Shown here: piece after piece, positions 52,976 to 63,977 of the stretch
How the letters are laid out: each line of letters begins with the position of its first letter
Position numbering within the stretch: position 1 is the stretch's first letter
NCBI GenBank assembly: GCA_031763025.1
Contig: JASSKH010000004.1
Coordinates: 682,001 to 746,000 of the forward strand
Origin: Macrocystis pyrifera
Taxonomy: Eukaryota; Sar; Phaeophyceae; Laminariales; Laminariaceae
Reading direction: 5' to 3'
Length of the DNA stretch: 64,000 nt
Notes under the pieces: generated by a model
Told to the model about the DNA's origin: nothing
What the model saw: only the letters and a program-made list of their open reading frames with translations
Databases searched by the model: none
Translations under genes and position numbers: made by a program

Positions 52976-53512
52976 ATGATGTCCTCCCTGTTTACTCCCG
53001 GGAAGGGAGGGAGGGATATCGGCAGGGATATCATCGGCTGGTTCGGCTTTGCCTGATCGATAACCGATCACAAGGTGCGTGTCGCGTTATCGAGGAGGAA
53101 TCACGTTGTTGGGCATTCATAGTATCGAGTGCTGGTTTGTGCGTGTATATCGAGGAAGTTCGTTGTCATCTCTGGAGGCGAATTTGTAGGACACCGCTCT
53201 GCCCCCCCCCCCCCCCTCAAGCATGCGCGTTCGGAGTGTCCATATTTTCAAGGTCGGTGTTGTTTTCGTGAAAATGCCGTTCTCTTTGCCGCTTGACGGT
53301 GCGACTGTTAGTACATACCAGTGTATCAGTGCCTGTAAACGCAGGGCAGTTTCCTACATCTGGTACTTCTGTAGTGGTGGTGGCTCGGGACACGGTCATT
53401 GGTGTACAGGATAACCTGGGCTTGCCACGAGCAAGCAGCAGCTGCTGCGACGAAGGGATCCAGGCATTGTTCCGGTTGACTTGTGTTAGGCCCGATTATT
53501 CGCGGCTGGTAT

Positions 53513-54082
53513 TCGGGGGGGGGGGGTGTACTCGATAGGAGAGATGTACTCGATCTCATGCATGGCCGTAGTCGTATGACCATAGACCCTCGCATCCCTA
53601 CAATGCCGGGACGGAGCATGTCGGGTTTTCACCGACCAGGCAGACATTGCTTGCACCAAGCGCGAGGCGCCGTGAGGTGTCCGGCGAGTCGCATGAAGGG
53701 TGAGCTGCATCCTACCAAGAACCGCTTGTGAGGCGGACTTTCTTGCATATGGATGACAGCTTCAATGAGTTAGTTTAATTTCCGGTGTGGCCACTTCCAG
53801 AGACAGCAATGGGAGTACTATGTAACTACCTCTTGGGTGCCGTACCTTGAACACTACGTGATACGATCAATTCCCTTGTGCAGAGTAAAGGTTCTTTACT
53901 TCGCACAAATGATCTAACTAGACGACCAGCTGTGGGCGACCGCCAAAAAAAAAAAAAAAAAAAACGGCACCCTGGATGTCTAGCTCACGTAGTGAGCGGC
54001 ATGTTTTACAGTGTCGTTGCCAACCGACGCCAACCCAACCCATATATAATATATGGGGCGGGCGGGGGGGGGGGGGGGGGGT
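53513..54082 (+). mobile_element. Poly(G)-GTACTC repeat, best copy
   Basis: A G run, then TGTACTCGATAGGAGAGATG and TACTCGATCTCATGCATGG, the block series shared with 9263-9800, an A run of about 20 at 53945-53964, then TCTAGCTCACGTAGTGAGCG and CAACCGACGCCAACCCAACC. A 19-base G run (54064-54082) ends the unit, followed by another GTACTC that starts a further partial copy (54083-54130). Similarity to copy 1 is high over about 530 bp. Confidence 0.8.
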
Positions 54083-54333
54083 ACTCATGTCAGGCATGGC
54101 CATCGGCGTAGGATCATATGTGTGTCGGATCTTGGGGGTGGTTGTCCATATGGGCGATATATGCCTGGTACACCAGTAACCGAACTCGACTGTGCGCTCT
54201 AAGAATTGGTGGGAATGGTCCAAAGGTGTTTTGGTAAGGTATATATTCCGGGATACCCGGGTACGAAATCTAGTTTTTTGTGTTTATTAGGGTGTAGGGT
54301 ACCCGGGTATGAAAATTGATTGTTTTGGTCACC

Positions 54334-54570
54334 CTCGGGTAGGTACCGGGGCACCTCCAGGTCGTACTCGGGTAGGTATCCGGGCATCTCCAGCTCATAC
54401 TCGGGTAGGTACTCTGGTACCTCGAGCTCATAATCGGGTGTCCGGGTACCTCGGTCATATTCGAGAAGGTACGAGGGTACCTCCAGGTCATTCTCGGGTA
54501 GGTGCGTGGGTACCTCCAGGTCATAATCGGCTAGGTGCCAGGGTACCTCCAGGTAATACGCGGGTAGGCC
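54334..54570 (-). repeat. 33-bp degenerate minisatellite, open on minus
   Basis: About seven units of TCGGGTAGGTAC..GGGTACCTCCAGGTCATAC. On the minus strand they encode LPEYDLEVPRY-like 11-residue repeats inside a 165-aa frame (54696 down to 54199) starting MRRVCDRIAIGEKQ. All other frames through the repeat are also open because the unit is a multiple of 3, so a real repeat protein is possible but unproven. No signal peptide or known domain is visible. Confidence 0.7.
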
Positions 54571-54827
54571 TCCATGTATATACTCTGCTGCATACACCCT
54601 TGTAATGGTGTCAATGTACAGGGGAATCGGTTGTGCATCGACGCCAACATTATTTTGTTTTTCACCTATAGCTATTCGATCGCACACCCTGCGCACGGAG
54701 CAGCGCTTGCAGTAAAATAAGAGAAAGTGTCGGCACTTTCTTTCTCGAAAGCGAAACGTAGAGAGTACTACGCTTTATTTTATCGTCAATACTTTCACCT
54801 GGTATTAGTGTTATGAGGCTTAGATTG

Positions 54828-54915
54828 GGTAGGCGATTGGTTAACCTTTTACCTTTAGCCCAACCGACTCTGGGTAGGCGATTGGTTAACCTTTTACCTT
54901 TAGCCCAACGGACTA
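54828..54915 (+). repeat. Perfect tandem duplication, about 44 bp
   Basis: TGGGTAGGCGATTGGTTAAC followed by CTTTTACCTTTAGCCCAAC occurs twice in succession with one mismatch near the end. Confidence 0.9.
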
Positions 54916-57900
54916 AGACCTTAACATTAGTATGTTCTTGAAGGTTTGATGTGTAGCTGCTAATCTCATGCGTTTGTTGTGGCTGCTATCAGACATGCCT
55001 CCGACAAGCGTTGAGAACCACGTCGCGTGTGGTAAAGATCGTTCCTGTATAATACGGATATGTGTACTTCGAAGTGCTGCTATCGTGGGCAGGCACTCTA
55101 CTTGCAGGGGGTGTACGTGTATATTGGGGGGGGGTGTGTATATAGTGCTGGGTCACATTCGATTTTGTATGCGCACTGTCCCGCAAAAAAAACATTGGGA
55201 GGCTTGGTTGGAGCCGTCGAGTTGTGGTGGCGTTTTCCGTTCTTTGGCATCAGTACGGTAGGATAGGAGGAAGGATTATTACAGTATCGTGACCATTCCA
55301 AGCAGTAGTAGTAGGAGTGCCGACGGTGAAATGCTATTGCGAAGCGTGGAGCACGGTTTTGATATATTACAACAACCCCGCGTATTCGACGCGGGGATAT
55401 AAGATCAGGCCACGAGTTGCGGGAAAAATAGCGGGGGAATGCTTAATCGCGAGAGAAGTGGGAGCGCGGCTTTGGCTCTCTCGTTGATGCGAATGGCAAT
55501 GGTAAGATCTAAGCGTCTTCTTGGTGACGCAAGCGAACAGTTTAGGTTCTTGAACGCCAAACGAGGTTCACTGCTCCTACAGTCAGCCAAGCTCGGGCCA
55601 TGCAAGCGGGGGGGGGGGGGGGGGGGGGGTGGGGGGTCCGTCGAGTAAAGCACATTGTGGTATTTTTTTTTTGGGGGGGGGGGGGGACTAAACCAACAAC
55701 ATCCAGCTCTAAGGATCGCGCGTGCCGCCATGTTCCAGCACAGGCAATAAGGAGTAATTACGATTATCATTAGCCATTCGGCCATGCGCAACATAATATT
55801 AATGCGTTTTGATGTTGATCTCTCACGAACAGCTACTGCACAGTATGAGCAAAACGCAGCGAAGCCGAACATGGAAATCTATTGGACAAGTCTACCTCCA
55901 TATCCTTCAGAGGAATGCCGCCTCGAAAAAGTTGTGTTCCAGACAAATGTTTCAAAAGTGGTCGTTCGTTCTTTCGTGTCCGCCTATTAATAGTTCCCTC
56001 GTAGTGGAAACCTCTCCAATTTTCGATCATCGGACTTTATTTCTCGGTCCTGTGGCTGCCCTACTGCGACGCAAACAGTCACTTAATTGGCCATCTATCA
56101 TCATCACCTTACTGACCCCTCACGAAATTTCAGATCTGTTGGCGCCGCCTGTGTCATAAATGCGAGTGAGTCGGCAGCAGTGAGTCGGCAGCGCGTGAAC
56201 TTTCCAGGATTCTCCGCGCGCGGAGATAGATGCCAACATGCGTTTACAGTAATAGTGTATTTATTAAGTAGATACCTTCCTTCTCCCTTCTTCGCTGGAG
56301 TATTATGTTTTCGAGTCCGTCTGTGATCACGGGCTTACGCTACGCTGAAACTCCACGTCCAATTACTGCTGGCCATTCGTGCCTCGTCCTTGTGCCCTTG
56401 CTCTCTTCGGCGCCCAGCATCGCTTAACATTCTCGCGCTTTCGAGGCGTTCTACGATGGAGGTGCACCCTAAACTTTCTGAGGGTAGCCACTTGACCTTA
56501 AGAAGCTCCACACCTCACCCGACAACTGACTTGAGGAAAACTCAAAACGACTTTCATGAATAATCCCATGGCCCAAGTATACAATTGCGTCATTTTCCGA
56601 AACAAGATTAGCGTTCCGACGATTCTGGGTTAAGAAGCCCCGTCATTCAGAAATATTTTTAGCGGAAAAGTGCTACCTCTATCGTAGAACGCGTCCTTCG
56701 TTGCCGCGTGCAGCCTCTGCTCGCGATTTCTCGCTCACTACTGAGTTTCGTTTGGTGCTACGCACGCGTCCTTGGGATACGATACGATAATGTTTTTCGG
56801 GTTTCCCTTACTTATTATGAGAGGGTGTGGTCTGCACTAACTTCATTGCAACGGCTCCCGAATGTGTTACTTTTTTCGTAAATCTCAGCCATAGTTTCAT
56901 ATCAGGTGGCCTGTACTGCGAGAATGAGCAGTGCCGAAGACCCAAATAGTGCGAGTACTGGGAGTCTGAGCAGTGCAGAATCCGAGTGCTTTAAAACCTT
57001 CTAGTTCAGGTATCCTCCAGCCGGTCGAGGTATCATACAGCCGGTCAGGCGTGTGAGATAGGTCGAGTGGGGATGTAGGCCCAAGGCACCCCAGGATATG
57101 GTAATTGGCGCTGCAGTCGGCCCTAGTGTCAGCTATCGGTATTCGAGCCAAAATTGAAATAATCGCGAGAGTCAGGTTGGGGACTACTGTAAGCATACTC
57201 GAAAAAGGATTATCACTGTGTACCAGGTATTGAGTTGTAAAACAGGAAATCCCGGCAAAAATATTCGGTGGTTCGTTTTTAGCAGCTGGTTTTTAGTGGC
57301 GATGAAAAACCAAAGAGTAAATAAACTCTTGGGATTTTTTATTTCCAACTTTGAGATGATTTCCGCATGTGTGTGGTCTGCCTCGCTCTCTGTTTGCGTC
57401 TGTTCAGCACACCCACACGACCACATATACAATCCCACGAGCGCTCCTTGTTGCCTCCCCTCGCTCCGCGATATGTCGCGTTCGCTGGCGCTACCTAGTC
57501 ACGCCCCGACAGGTGTGTCGGCTTAGTGCCATCGACCTCGTCGCTTCCGCAGACCGATCTGTGTCTGGTGACCTTCACTCCGAAATGTTGAATGGGGACC
57601 GCGTCCGGGAAAAACGCCGCCCTCGCTGACGCTTTTTCTACGTTTACACATAACCCGGCCATGAAACATGAGCTGTTGTGCTTTGCGCCTCCACGGGCCT
57701 CGACGAATTTTGCAGTGGAAACATTACAAAAACAGCATTGTAGGGACGTACTACATTGAGTCAGTGTTGGATACGTTTTGAGAAAATAAAAGGGACACTG
57801 CCGTGGAGGACAGGTTTCGGGAAAGGTCCGCGGAAGCGGAATGGTCGTCACACATGTACCGACGGAATATCTACCAAGGAATTTATCCGATTGGAGAATC

Positions 57901-58660
57901 TCACGGACGAATTGCGGTGCTCGGTCAAACAACCCGGGACCGAGAGCCGAGGCACGCCGTGTTGGCCCGCCCGAGCTCCCACTCTCACGCGGAGGGCTCC
58001 CTCCTTGCCTGCATAAAGGAAGAAAACTGCAGCTCCTATTCGCGGGTCAAAATGGGATCCTACGACAGTACGTAAGGGCTTCATCTTGGCGTCGACGATG
58101 ACAATCGAGCTCACGCGGGTAGAGCCCAACGGCACCCATAGTACAAGTGCCGAGTACCAGGCTCTCCCACCAGAACAATGCGGTAATTGCGTCACCCAAC
58201 CATACTCGGTACGGCCGGGCGGCCAATAAAATGTCGGAAAAACAGACATATTTCAGTTGATGAGACAAACAATAAGGCATGAGGATCGGAAACGTCGGTT
58301 TGATAGGAACTTGAATCCTGTTTTTGTAGAGACACGAGAAGTGAGATTATAGACCCAGTTTGAAACACAGGAGCACACGCCGCTTTGCACCGCGTGCGGT
58401 ACGAAAAAAAAAAAAAAACATGGTTCAAGTTGCTGCTCAACTTTTTCAGCCAAGCCTTCCAAGTCTAGGAGCATAAAACCCACACCATTTCCTGCCTTCT
58501 AAGTTCGCCCGAGCGCGAACTAAACACCATTGAAGGTGTGACCAGTGCCGCAAGATCAGCCTTGAAACAATAACAACAGAAAAAGCATTGTATACTGCTA
58601 TGGGCGGTTGACCGGCACTCCCCCCTCAAACTAACAGCCATGAGGAGCCCGAAGGGCGGA

Positions 58661-58735
58661 CTAACCCCCCCCCCCCCCCCCCCCCCCATACGACTACGGC
58701 CATGCATGAGATCGAGTACATCTCTCCTATCGAGT

Positions 58736-58782
<47 letters not shown>
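58661..58782 (-). mobile_element. Poly(G)-GTACTC repeat, minimal inverted copy
   Basis: Two C tracts (about 58665-58687 and 58738-58782) flank a 50-bp core. On the minus strand it reads GTACTCGATAGGAGAGATGT, ACTCGATCTCATGCATGGCC, GTAGTCGTATG. Only the first about 50 bp of the family are kept, bounded by poly(G) on both sides. Confidence 0.85.
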
Positions 58783-58785
<3 letters not shown>

Positions 58786-58919
58786 CCTTCAACCAATAGA
58801 CAAGCCTTCTTACCGGTTGCACTGGCACGCCTGCCACGAGGTAATCGAGCCGATATAGGGATCTCACGACACCCGCCTTCACTTTGAATGTGGCAAAAAG
58901 CAACTGCATTAAAGGAATT

Positions 58920-59180
58920 CACTGCGCCCGCCTTCCCTTTGATTGGCCCTGAAGGCAAACGGGAGTGATCAAAACTACTGCTATATGTGTTTTTGGCAAT
59001 TATCACTTTGCCCTTTGATCGCAAGGGACGTGCGTTTGCTCGCGATTCTTTGCTCCCCCCAGGAAGAGGCTTGGTTGGCCGTGACAAAAATCAAAGAAGA
59101 AACTGCACGAAACTGCTGTGTTATGGGCAATTATTGCCCTGCCCTTTGAATACCAGGGGCGTGATTTTGGTCGTAACCCT
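58920..59180. repeat. Two-unit tandem repeat at the SDHC 3' end
   Basis: Units share ACTGCTG(T)..TTTTGGGCAATTAT, GCCCTGCCCTTTGA and GGGGCGTG.TTTTG.TCG. The second unit runs up to the SDHC stop codon, so this is likely 3' untranslated or downstream sequence. Confidence 0.6.
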
Positions 59181-62100
59181 TTAGACCGCCGCTAGGCCGA
59201 GGGTGATGGCACCGGACACCCCGAAGAGCGCATAGCTCGCTTTCGCTACCCCGGCGCTTTGGAGGGTGTCCGGCACGTAGTCCCACACCTGATTCGCGTG
59301 GCGACAGGCCACAGCAAGCGAAACCACACGGGCGTTACGCGCAGTGTAGGCTTTTGGTCAGAGGCGAGGGCGAAAAACAACACAAAAAAAGGACGTGATT
59401 ACGCAATAACATTATAATATATTCCTGCAGCAGTACGAGTACGTGTTCATTGGGCTAGATGAGCGGATTTAACTCAGTCAACGGGCGAAAGATACGCATC
59501 ATAGCAGTGATATTCAGCTACACGTAGAAATACAGGTTGTAAATAGTATACAAGTACCAGTACCAGTGTACCAACAAGCCTTTCCAACTGAGATTCCCCT
59601 CGAACAGAGGTCTGTGGGACGCTGACGCCGCGATCTAAACACAGCAGGAGCGAACAAACGAACAACCGGGCAACCAAACGAACCAGAAAAGCAAGCCAGC
59701 AAACTAGCGGGGAAGCAAAGCGGGCAGCCAAGACTCCTTCAAACAAAAAACGTGCGAAAAGTCTACGCTTTTCCTGCGCCTCCACGGAGAGCCAAGGTCA
59801 AGCTGGACTGCGGTGAGGATCACACCTTTGGCATGCCTCACGCTTCATACCTTGGACTCACGCCGCACGAAACCGCCATAAAACAATACAAATGAAAATC
59901 CTAGTACACCGCGGCGGAGTGAGGCCTTAAAAAATGTCGCCAAAGACGAAATCAACAAACATATCTACCCACACAAAATACCGTCGCAATATGAAACGTG
60001 TGCGGAGGGGGAATCAATTAACTCTCCCGTCCCAAACAAACTCTTCGGATAATACCGTCGCATTAAATGCGCCGGGAGGGGAGAAGGGACGACAGCTGTG
60101 ATCGCAGCTTGCATAGAAGGTCGCCAAGGCAAAAACTTCCTACGCGTTTAGCTGGATATTAAAAGCGTTGGAAAAAACGAACAAAAAAAAGAACGGTCAC
60201 CACGTTCCGTACAAAAACGCGCCACTTCTTCCTGTTCATAACGGCTATAAACACCTCACCCATGGGGATCGCGGGAAGCGCCAGCGTCGGCCTTACCGTG
60301 TGTCGCACAGCTCCGAGGTAGTGGTAGACGAGGGGGGAGGCCACCACGCACTTCACCGCCGGTCCCGCGCCAGAAGTGCCGAGCGTGTTCATCAGCGCGG
60401 GGGCATCGCACCCAGCCAGCGATGCTCCGGCGACGCCGTAAAGACCTGGAAGGTCAGAGGCCAGTGTCAAGCGTCACCCCATTTGCAAGACGCAGATGCG
60501 CGTGATAGTGCGTGGAGGTTAAAAAATCTCATTTTTACCAGTCCGCTGGGGGAAACATAAAAATAATTGAACAAAGGTTGCGAGCACGCAGGAGTGCCAA
60601 TGCATATACGATGCTGTTTTTGATTAAAAAAACACAGCCAGCACAATCAGGTCGTTTTCGCTGCGGCATACCCACATGTGCCGGCTTCTGCTGCGGCAGC
60701 CGCGTGACCGAATGCAAGTATTTAGAAGTCATGTATGCCGTGGCTTGCGGTGGTCTCTTGAACACAGCACATCATTTTTTTTTTCCATCATCTTTTTCAT
60801 TTTCCAGCCTAACTTGTAGGAGGTTTTTACCCTCAGCGATGCGATCTCCTGGACAATCCGTGGTCACAGGTGTCGACCCTTTTCCCCCCCGGTAAGTGCT
60901 TTCATATTTTGCCTCGCATAGGGTTCAGCATTCCCACTGCTCGTCGATATTTCATCGAACTTTTCCAACTCACGCTCTCGCGCTTTCCGCTGATCAATTT
61001 TTGCGCAAGAAAAAGTCCTTACGAGTATGCACTCGGTGAGACTCGAACCCACGAAATTGATCTCAGCAGGCACGCGGCCCACCTACTAAGGCACCGGGGA
61101 TTCCGGCTGGCGTAGGGTTGCTATGAACGGTAGTACGCGACAGCATTCAAGAAACTCATATTTTGGGCCAGGATCAAGTTCTTCGTGGTGTGTGAGGCAA
61201 GGCGTGCCGTGCATCAATCTCAGCAAACAAATAGGTTTCTTGTTTTTCGTGAAAAAGTCGAGCCAAAAGATCTCAACTCCAGTTTCTTCAAGTGCGGTCA
61301 GACGCTGTACCGCATGCGTGCTCGCTTCTGCCGCGGTTACAGTGTCACCGGGCACAACTGCAGTTTCTTCAAGTGCGGTCAGACGCTGTACCGCACGCGT
61401 GCCCGCTTTTGCTGCGGTAACAGTGTCACCGGGCGCAACTGCTGTAAACAAAACAGTAGGAATAACTAAAACTTATAATAAACGTTAGCATTCGTTTTGG
61501 CCGTTCACGGAGGGCGACATTAATGTACAGGCTCACGAAAAAGAAAAAAAACTACCACGTACAGCAGTAACAGCAGTAGTAGAACATCAGGCTCACGTTT
61601 GGGAGACGCTAATAACTTTAGACGAAGAAACCGGGTTCGGCGGCGAGCGCTACTCTGATTTCCACACAATAAGCTATGCTCAAGGTTAGTCAAGGTTAGT
61701 GTCACAAGAAGGTTTCAACTCAAGCCGTCCTCAGATGGGGTATTTCTTGTTGGGGGGCCCATACTGTAATCAAGTAAAACATTCCGTAATCGAGTAATAA
61801 ACTACTGCTGTACTCCTACAGGTGGCTGTGTCAGCACCTCGGATTTAGCGACGGCGGTTTGGCAGTGGCTCTTCACTCGAGTCAGCCACTTATTACGGTG
61901 GTTCATAGTTAATAGGACCTATGGTACAAACAAAAACCTATATATTTACCTATTTTTTCTGACAAAATTTGGTCCTATTTACTATGGTTCCCCGTAATAG
62001 CTGAGTTCGAGACTGTCGGCGTTGCACTAGAAGCTTCATACCCAAACAACCCGCCTTTGTAAACCAGCACAAAATTCAATAATGAACAATAAAACATCTT

Positions 62101-63859
62101 ACAATGGCACGCTATGATCTACATGATCTATCCGTAGATGTAGATGATCTATCTGTAGATGTAGATGATCTATCTGTAGATGTAGATGATCTATCTGTAG
62201 ATGTAGATGTTCTATCTGTAGATGTAGATGATCTATCTGATCTATCTGCAGACGATGTATCGGATCTGCCCGACTTGTGTCTAATGCTGTATTTTCAAAA
62301 GTATATAATCAGAATATTACATGGAGTTGTGCTTGCAGTACACCATGACTACAAACATCCTAAAAGAGACCAGCCTCCCCGAGCGACCTCAGGAAGTGTA
62401 TTTATTGCAGAGCGGCGTGTCATACCGAACTTGCACAGGTTCATCAACCGCGGTAAACATCTTGTAGTAGCCTGTGTCCTAGGACAGGGTAAACCAGTCA
62501 CAATCAGTCACGGTGCGGGTCTTAAAGCCTTTTTACAGATGCACCCCGGCTTTCGGGTGCAAACTACTTGGAACTAGAGTAGGCTATGTTTCGCAGTACT
62601 AGTCGTAGAAGGAGAAAGTATGGCATTAACATAACTCATATTTTACTCCATGTCGTCCTTCAAGAGGACGATGCTGTGCAATACTGTGCTCTGCCCAACA
62701 AAAGTGCACCCCCCCGTGCTTCGTTTCGCGACTCAGCCGTTCCCAAAGACGAAGCCGATTGCAGGAACATCGTTCCATGTTCCATAGCCCGCGTCGCACT
62801 TAGCTTCGCCCTCTCGATGTCGTTTTTCGCGGTGCGGTGCGGTACATCTGCGCGGTGGTGCTTCTGACGAGAGCTGCGTCCAAACGTTAACCACCAGATG
62901 TATTCACCTTTTGCGATGAACCCGACGCACCGCACAGATACCTTCATGTTGAGTGATTACAGTAGAATGGGCTCGCCAACAAGAAACCCTACTCGAATCT
63001 TGTACTATTACGGGGGGGCATAGTAAATAGGACCAAAATATTTTTAGTAAGAATAGGTAAATATACAGGTTTTTGTGTGTAACGTAGGTCCTATTAACTA
63101 TGGTCCCCCGGATATTTACTACTCTAAGCAAGACTAAAGACATGTTGTCATGCACGCCCCTCTTGATCGAGCATAGATGGACGGCCCTGCAGGATTTAGC
63201 CTAGTACTCGTTGCCGACCATGGTTTCATGGTCTCTCGATTGCAAGAGTCTAATCGTCTCGATCAATACCAAGCGTCGGCTTCTGACCGGGCTGTTTTCT
63301 TGCTCATGGCGCCCAGACTAGTCTTTTTCACGAGTTTGTCTTTCCTGGTTGTCTTATTCATTCCTTCCATCCCTACACTCCAGAATGATTGGAGTGTGTC
63401 TTGTGATCAAGGACTTGCAAAAATATTATCATTACCAGAAAATAGAGATGGGTAGGAAATGTGAAAACATGAAAGAACAGCAACAGCAACAACTACTGTA
63501 CTAACTAGTACGGGGGTCCATAGTAAACAGGACCAAATATTGTTAGTAAAAAAGGGAGCTATATAGGTTTTTGTGTGTACCGTAGGTCCTGTTAACTATG
63601 GTCCCCCGTAATAGTCAACCACGGGGCACACAATCACCAACAGAACCAACCATTTCCCTAACAAAATTCGAGGCCCGCGCTTACCTGCAACCAGAGCGAT
63701 TCCGGTAACGCGGTTAGCGATCGAAGTCAACGCCGCGGCGGGGAAGTCGTAGATGGTCACGTGGGGCGACACCGGCCGGCCTGTCTTGGCTTGCCGCGCC
63801 GTGTAGGATTCCTTCTCGGAGCTCAGGGCGCGGCTGGTGACAGCGGTCAGCGGTCTTCC
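59181..63859 (-). CDS. Succinate dehydrogenase cytochrome b subunit, 3' exons (5' end beyond window)
   Basis: SDHC anchors complex II in the inner mitochondrial membrane and helps bind heme b and ubiquinone. Exons on the minus strand are 63859-63685, 60445-60297 and 59288-59181, with phases 0, 1 and 0 closing exactly. Exon A gives KTGRPVSPHVTIYDFPAAAL and TSIANRVTGIALVAG, the family RP-SPH-IY and S-x-x-x-R-x-TG motif whose Ser and Arg line the quinone pocket. Exon B gives GLYGVAG...ASPLVYHYLGAVRHT; the His in VYHYLG matches the heme ligand. Exon C gives VWDYVPDTLQSAGVAKASYA and LFGVSGAITLGLAAV then TAA. Three hydrophobic helices are expected and seen. Exon A is preceded by a TTTCCAG acceptor, so the start and most of the mitochondrial presequence lie in an exon right of the window. 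Introns are 3,239 and 1,008 bp. Confidence 0.93.
60072..60168 (+). mobile_element. SINE copy E, 5'-truncated
   Basis: Matches the 3' third of the SINE: GGAGAAGGGACGACAGCTGT, CAGCTTGCATAGAAGGTCG and ACTTCCTACGCGTTTAGCTGG. The tRNA-like head is absent. It lies in SDHC intron 2, opposite in orientation to copy D. Confidence 0.75.
60770..61102 (-). mobile_element. tRNA-derived SINE, copy D
   Basis: Near-complete minus-strand copy: T run (poly(A) on minus) at 60774-60784, TTTTCCAGCCTAACTTGTAG, GGACAATCCGTGGTCACAGG, the CTCGGTGAGACTCGAACCCA B-box region and the head ending GGCACCGGGGATTCC. It lies in SDHC intron 1, in the sense orientation of that gene. Confidence 0.88.
61268..61446. repeat. 81-bp tandem duplication
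   Basis: Two units begin CAGTTTCTTCAAGTGCGGTC and end TGTCACCGGGC.CAACTGC. The 81-bp length keeps frame, and a minus-strand frame reads two 27-residue repeats (PGDTVTAA..RAVQRLTALEET). It lies in SDHC intron 1. No homology is recognised. Confidence 0.85.
61893..62002. mobile_element. TA-flanked MITE, copy
   Basis: TTACGGTGGTTCATAGTTAA at the left and ATTTACTATGGTTCCCCGTA then ATA at the right. TA flanks are intact. It lies in SDHC intron 1. Confidence 0.87.
62105..62275. repeat. 18-bp GATC-rich minisatellite
   Basis: Repeats of GATCTATCTGTAGATGTA (six or so units, DDLSVDV in one frame). The unit is the terminal motif of the GATC-rich element family (ATCTACAGATAGATC), so the array probably grew from one element end. 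The open frame through it is a by-product of the 18-bp period. Confidence 0.85.
63009..63112. mobile_element. TA-flanked MITE, copy
   Basis: TTACGGGGGGGCATAGTAAA at the left, TTAACTATGGTCCCCCGGAT at the right; the right terminal bases are mutated. It lies in SDHC intron 1. Confidence 0.85.
63510..63613. mobile_element. TA-flanked MITE, copy
   Basis: GTACGGGGGTCCATAGTAAA at the left, TTAACTATGGTCCCCCGTAA then TA at the right, with interior CCAAATATTGTTAGTAAAAA. It lies in SDHC intron 1, about 70 bp from exon A. Confidence 0.88.
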
Positions 63860-63977
63860 CTGGAAATTTTCCCGACAGAGCAATTGAAAAACAGCAAATG
63901 GTCCAGAAGTTGAAAGGGGAGGAAAGGAGTTTTTTAGAGAGAAAGGGGCCCTACCATCTAAAACACTATTAACATTA

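Larger units (their letters stand above)
50653..59180. other. Convergent intergenic region, no gene recognised
   Basis: The methyltransferase and SDHC genes converge on this 8.5-kb stretch. It holds tandem repeats (50700-51190; 54334-54570; 54828-54915), poly(G)-GTACTC copies (52200-52460; 53513-54120; 58661-58782), a GATC-rich element (52765-52975) and G tracts near 55609-55688. An open GC-rich region at about 57750-58250 has several overlapping frames on both strands; I could not assign it to any protein. Part of 55900-57100 shows nothing I can name. Confidence 0.55.

Noticed and set aside
57756-58249. Cluster of overlapping frames on both strands
   Set aside because: Open in several frames because of GC content. 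No conserved motif, splice context or neighbour supports a gene, so it is left unassigned.
62104-62577. 157-aa frame starting with DDLSVDV repeats
   Set aside because: The repeats are the 18-bp GATC-rich minisatellite. The rest has no recognisable domain and lies in an SDHC intron.
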